DNA from: CAWAWP01 sp963841205 | GTDB taxonomy: Bacteria > Chloroflexota > Ktedonobacteria > Ktedonobacterales > JADMIN01 | Reading direction: 5' to 3' | Assembly: GCA_963841205.1 (NCBI GenBank) | Contig: CAWJCH010000014.1 | Coordinates: 186,001-250,000, forward strand | Length of the DNA: 64,000 bases | Made by a program: the position numbers and the translations under genes | Part shown: positions 61,165-64,000 of the stretch, piece after piece | Position numbering within the stretch: position 1 is the first letter of the stretch | Layout: every line of letters begins with the position of its first letter | Notes under the pieces: model-generated | What the model saw: the letters and a program-made list of their open reading frames with translations, nothing else | Told to the model about the DNA's origin: nothing | Database searches by the model: none

Positions 61165-62650
61165 ACGGCTCGCGCGCTCCACGCGGCAATTCCCCGATTT
61201 CACGGCGTCCGCCGCCGGACGCTGCCTCGCGTTCATCGCGCTCGCGGCGCTCTCCGTCGTCCTCTACCTGCGCCTCCCCGCCGCCGCGCTGGTCCTGAAT
61301 ACAAGCGCGGACACCTTTCTACGCCTGATGTTGGGGCTCGCGGCCATTTCCGTTGCCGGCGCCTGGCTAGCGTTCGCAAGGGGTCCATCGGCAGACTCGC
61401 GCTGGCGCTGGATCGAGCTCGGGATCATACTGGCCGCCGGGCTCGTCTTTCGGGCGCTTTTTGTCGGTCAGCCGCCGACGCTCTCACACGACGCGTACCG
61501 CTATGCGTGGGATGCGCAGCTTATCGCTCATGGCGTAAGCCCATGGACGCACGTTGTGACGGACCCTTCACTGGCGGCGTTGCGTGACGCGTCAATCTGG
61601 CCCTTGGTGAATTGGCGCGACGCCGTCACCATTTACCCGCCGGGCGCTCAACTCCTGTTCCTCGCCGTGCATGTCATTGCGCCGCTCAACATCTACGCGA
61701 TGAAAGGCGCGATGACGCTCTGCGACATCGGTGTTGCCGGCCTCGGCATGCTGCTCTTGGTGCAACGCCGCCTGGATCCAAGACGGATCATCGTCTATTG
61801 GTGGAATCCGATCCCCGTCATCGAGTTCACCTACAACGGCCACGTAGACGCCGCGGCCGCGCTCTGGACGGTCGCCGCCGTCGTGGTAGCAGGTGCGAGT
61901 TGGCGCGGATCGCGCGTGACGGCGGGCGCATTTCTCGGTCTTGCCGCCGCGACCAAACTCTATCCACTCTTGTTCGTGCTCGTCTTGCTGCGTCGTCGCG
62001 ATTGGGGCTTTCTCGCCGGGCTCTGTGGCGTGCTCGCTGTGGTCTACCTACCGTTCCTGCCGCTCGGCGTCCTTTCCGGCGGCTTCCTCGGAACCTATTT
62101 CTCGCAACGGTTCGTCGACGAAGGCCTCATCTTCCGGCTCATTACCACGGTCATCGTCGTCACGCCGGTCCAACTCGCGCTCCAGGCGCTCGCATTTCTC
62201 GGCTTCTGCGCGCTTGCGCTCTGGCTGCGGGTGCGGCGTGGCCTGCGAGCGCCTGCGTCCATCCTCCTGCTCTCGGTGGGATGGATAGCCATCTCGCCCC
62301 ACATCTACCCGTGGTACGTCGGCGCGCTGCTCCCGTTCCTCGCGCTTTACCTACGCTTTCCGCTGGGTGGAAATGCCGACGGCTCGCGGCGTGACCTTGC
62401 TGGCCGTTTTCCCTCGCTGGGTCTCGGGCTGTGGCTCTTCGTACTGGCACTCCCGTTCTCGTACGTGATTTTCGCTCGCGGGCATAACGCGAATCTTTTC
62501 CTGTGGGTATTTATCGCGCCGCTGGTTGTCGCGCTTGTCCCGCTGCTGCCGGCTCTCGCGCGAGCAGTCCGGGCCAATTCGGCAACCACCTTCAGTCGCC
62601 CGCCCGCCGTGCCTGCCCGCCGTTATGGTGCCGCCGAGTTAGAGGAGTAA
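61154..62650 (+). CDS. GT-C membrane glycosyltransferase
   Basis: 498 residues with about twelve hydrophobic segments. The first large loop has SHDAYRYAWDAQLIAHGVSP with the acidic residue typical of GT-C enzymes, then VTIYPPGAQLLFLAVHV. NPIPVIEFTYNGHVDAAAAL and ATKLYPLLFVLVLLRRRDWG are also familiar from polyprenol-phosphate-mannose-type transferases. GGAGA lies six bases before the ATG, which overlaps the preceding gene by 11 bases. It acts in the membrane, probably on the lipid-linked product of the preceding GT2 enzyme. Confidence 0.85.
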   Translation: MSLERLARSTRQFPDFTASAAGRCLAFIALAALSVVLYLRLPAAALVLNTSADTFLRLMLGLAAISVAGAWLAFARGPSADSRWRWIELGIILAAGLVFRALFVGQPPTLSHDAYRYAWDAQLIAHGVSPWTHVVTDPSLAALRDASIWPLVNWRDAVTIYPPGAQLLFLAVHVIAPLNIYAMKGAMTLCDIGVAGLGMLLLVQRRLDPRRIIVYWWNPIPVIEFTYNGHVDAAAALWTVAAVVVAGASWRGSRVTAGAFLGLAAATKLYPLLFVLVLLRRRDWGFLAGLCGVLAVVYLPFLPLGVLSGGFLGTYFSQRFVDEGLIFRLITTVIVVTPVQLALQALAFLGFCALALWLRVRRGLRAPASILLLSVGWIAISPHIYPWYVGALLPFLALYLRFPLGGNADGSRRDLAGRFPSLGLGLWLFVLALPFSYVIFARGHNANLFLWVFIAPLVVALVPLLPALARAVRANSATTFSRPPAVPARRYGAAELEE

Positions 62651-62654
62651 TCAC

Positions 62655-63725
62655 GTGCACTTGCTTAACGTTCTCCCAGTCAGTCAGAGCGGCGCCCTCG
62701 GACGCATGGGGTCCACCGATGCGGTGGAGTCGCTTGTGCCGCTGCCGCGGGAACTCTATCTTGAGACGACGAATCGCTGCAACGAGCTCTGCGATCAGTG
62801 CCCGCGCACGCATCTCCAGCGCGAGGAAGAGCGCGACCTCACGCTCGCCGACGTGATTGCCATCACTGATCAGTTGCCGATCCTTGAGCGCGTCGTGCTG
62901 CATGGGCTGGGCGAGCCGATGCTGAACCCCGAGCTGCCGGCGATCGTCGCGCACTTGCGGGGCCGTGGGGCTTACGTACTCTTCAACTCGAACGCTACCG
63001 CGCTGAGCGAGCGCATGGGACGCGCGCTAATCGAGGCGGGCTTGAACGAGCTGCGCGTCTCGCTCGACGGCGCGCGCCCCGAGACGTATGCCCGAGTCCG
63101 TGGAGTGAGTCCGCGAACACTGCCCAAGATCCTGCGGAACCTCCGCCGCTTCACCGAGATGCAGCACGAGCTGGGCGTTGAAGCGCCTCGGCTCTCGTTC
63201 TGGTTCACCGCGATGCGTGAGAATCTCGCGGAGCTTCCTGAGTTGGTCGATCTGGCGGTGGAGACTGGCGTACGCGAGATCTACGTCCAACGGCTGATCT
63301 ATTTCGGCGAGGGGCTCGCGCGCGAGGGCCAGGCGCTCTACCGCAAGGCCGCGGACGCCGAGCGCGCCGTCATCGACGAGACCGCGCGCCGATGCCGCGA
63401 GCATGGCCTCGTCTTCAGCGCGACGGGCACCGTCACCCCGGAGGAATACCTGGCTCCGACGGAGGAAAATGAGGGCGCGCGCCCGTGGGCCGGCTGTAGG
63501 CGACCCGTCTCACTGGCGTACATCACCTCGCTCGGCACCGTGTTCTCGTGCTGCTTCGCCCCATTCCACCCCGGCCCGGCATCCACGCGAGCGCTTGGTA
63601 ACGTCTTCGAGCAACCTTTCGCCGAGATATGGAATGGTCCACGTTATCGCGCCTTTCGAGCCGCCTTCGACAGCGATCATCCGTGGGATCAGTGCGCCGG
63701 TTGTGGCAGCAAATGGAGCCTATGA
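62655..63725 (+). CDS. radical SAM / SPASM domain protein
   Basis: 356 residues. LETTNRCNELCDQCPRTHLQ holds the CxxxCxxC cluster site, VVLHGLGEPMLNPELPAIVA the GGE-like segment, and ELRVSLDGARPETYARVRG the SAM-binding part. The C-terminus has a SPASM-type Cys set (AGCRRPV, FSCCFAPF, WDQCAGCGSKW). The start is a GTG at 62655, with AGAGGAG eight bases upstream. It follows the GT-C gene by four bases. SPASM enzymes modify peptides or other small molecules; in glycosyltransferase clusters they may act on sugars or carriers. No precursor peptide is visible nearby. Confidence 0.88.
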   Translation: MHLLNVLPVSQSGALGRMGSTDAVESLVPLPRELYLETTNRCNELCDQCPRTHLQREEERDLTLADVIAITDQLPILERVVLHGLGEPMLNPELPAIVAHLRGRGAYVLFNSNATALSERMGRALIEAGLNELRVSLDGARPETYARVRGVSPRTLPKILRNLRRFTEMQHELGVEAPRLSFWFTAMRENLAELPELVDLAVETGVREIYVQRLIYFGEGLAREGQALYRKAADAERAVIDETARRCREHGLVFSATGTVTPEEYLAPTEENEGARPWAGCRRPVSLAYITSLGTVFSCCFAPFHPGPASTRALGNVFEQPFAEIWNGPRYRAFRAAFDSDHPWDQCAGCGSKWSL

Positions 63726-63728
63726 GCC

Positions 63729-64000
63729 ATGTCAATGAGTGAGGGTGCTGGCCCGTCCGCGAGCGTATGGGCCAGCATTTGGGACCGGATTGTCGCGCTC
63801 GCGCACCGTACGCTCGATCTCGCGCGCGGCGCCGCCTGGGGGCTGCTCGCCGGGGCGGTTGGCGCGACCGTCGCGACCGTCGTCATGGGCATACTGCGGC
63901 TGACCTGGGGCACGCTCACGCCACCAGAGCTGCTGGCCGAGCGCATTCTTCCGCTGATGTCCGCCGGCAACTTTGTGGCGTTCCTCATTCGCTTTCAGCC
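63729..64000 (+). CDS. membrane protein, partial at the window end
   Basis: The ATG at 63729 (a second at 63735) starts MSMSEGAGPSASVWASIW, with GGAG ten bases upstream. One hydrophobic segment is clear (GLLAGAVGATVATVVMGILR), and another begins near the end. The sequence is open at the last base, so 90 residues are seen. The pattern recalls the N-terminal anchor of Chloroflexota molybdopterin oxidoreductases (TPPELLAERILPLM), an impression only. It continues the plus-strand operon-like run. Confidence 0.6.
   Translation, partial: MSMSEGAGPSASVWASIWDRIVALAHRTLDLARGAAWGLLAGAVGATVATVVMGILRLTWGTLTPPELLAERILPLMSAGNFVAFLIRFQ

Noticed and set aside
1..64000. tRNA or rRNA genes
   Set aside because: No T-loop GGTTCGAATCC-type stretch with a matching acceptor stem and no conserved rRNA segment was seen by eye; a covariance-model scan would be decisive.

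Overview
The window is GC-rich bacterial chromosome with short intergenic gaps, frequent GTG starts and purine-rich ribosome binding sites. No rRNA, tRNA or CRISPR array was seen. The gene content fits a Chloroflexota-like (Thermomicrobia-type) bacterium: a CCAEP-tail radical SAM protein next to yggX, an XPB/Ssl2-type helicase C-terminal-domain protein, an Mrp-type ATPase with an N-terminal DUF1858 domain, IspH, GT87/GT-C membrane glycosyltransferases and many TnpB-type insertion sequences. The phylum is an inference from gene content only.

Layout. 1-5 kb: a TIR-TPR protein, then two decayed DDE transposases and a 148-bp element with 20-bp inverted ends that supplies the stop codon of a formyltransferase gene. 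5-11 kb: formyltransferase, yggX, CCAEP-tail radical SAM protein, a frameshifted membrane-anchored protein, a spermidine-synthase-like methyltransferase. 11.4-16.5 kb: a minus-strand acyl-CoA catabolic cluster (PaaK-like ligase, acyl-CoA dehydrogenase, RidA, enoyl-CoA hydratase, amidohydrolase), interrupted by dispersed hairpin repeats and an orphan IS200/IS605 right end. 17-33 kb: housekeeping genes (ispH, helicase-C protein, GNAT, Mrp, GT87, IMPase-like, sugar isomerase-like, fdhD, DoxX, beta-propeller lipoprotein-like, ornithine cyclodeaminase-like). 33.4-34.2 kb: a gene-free stretch with clusters of a 9-bp motif. 34.2-38 kb: UroD-like enzyme, a GntR/YtrA regulator with a DUF1648-DUF5808 membrane protein, and a family 9 glycosyltransferase.

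38.1-49.8 kb reads as an accessory element: small proteins of unknown function, several small membrane proteins, a Rep_trans replication initiator with a 14-bp perfect hairpin upstream, a tightly overlapped operon (SPFH protein, ribbon-helix-helix protein, 33-codon ORF, ABC ATPase, ABC-2 permease) behind a 15-bp perfect palindrome, an AT-richer HTH gene, and a large serine recombinase broken by about four frameshifts. This is the most interesting stretch.

49.7-54.1 kb: a two-subunit CoA-transferase whose genes are separated by a small kinase gene, and a nested pair of IS200/IS605-type elements; the intact tnpB follows a small ribbon-helix-helix-like gene that starts inside a palindrome. 54.1-64 kb: a frameshifted GNAT gene, an ECF-type sigma factor with a SnoaL-like tail, an alpha/beta-barrel protein, a two-component pair, then a plus-strand glycosyltransferase cluster (GT2-DUF2064 fusion, GT-C transferase, SPASM-type radical SAM protein) and the start of a membrane protein that runs off the window.

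Several otherwise good genes carry single frameshifts (near 10.03, 39.17, 41.0, 54.63 kb and in the recombinase), so either these genes are decaying or the assembly has indel errors; the sequence alone cannot separate the two.
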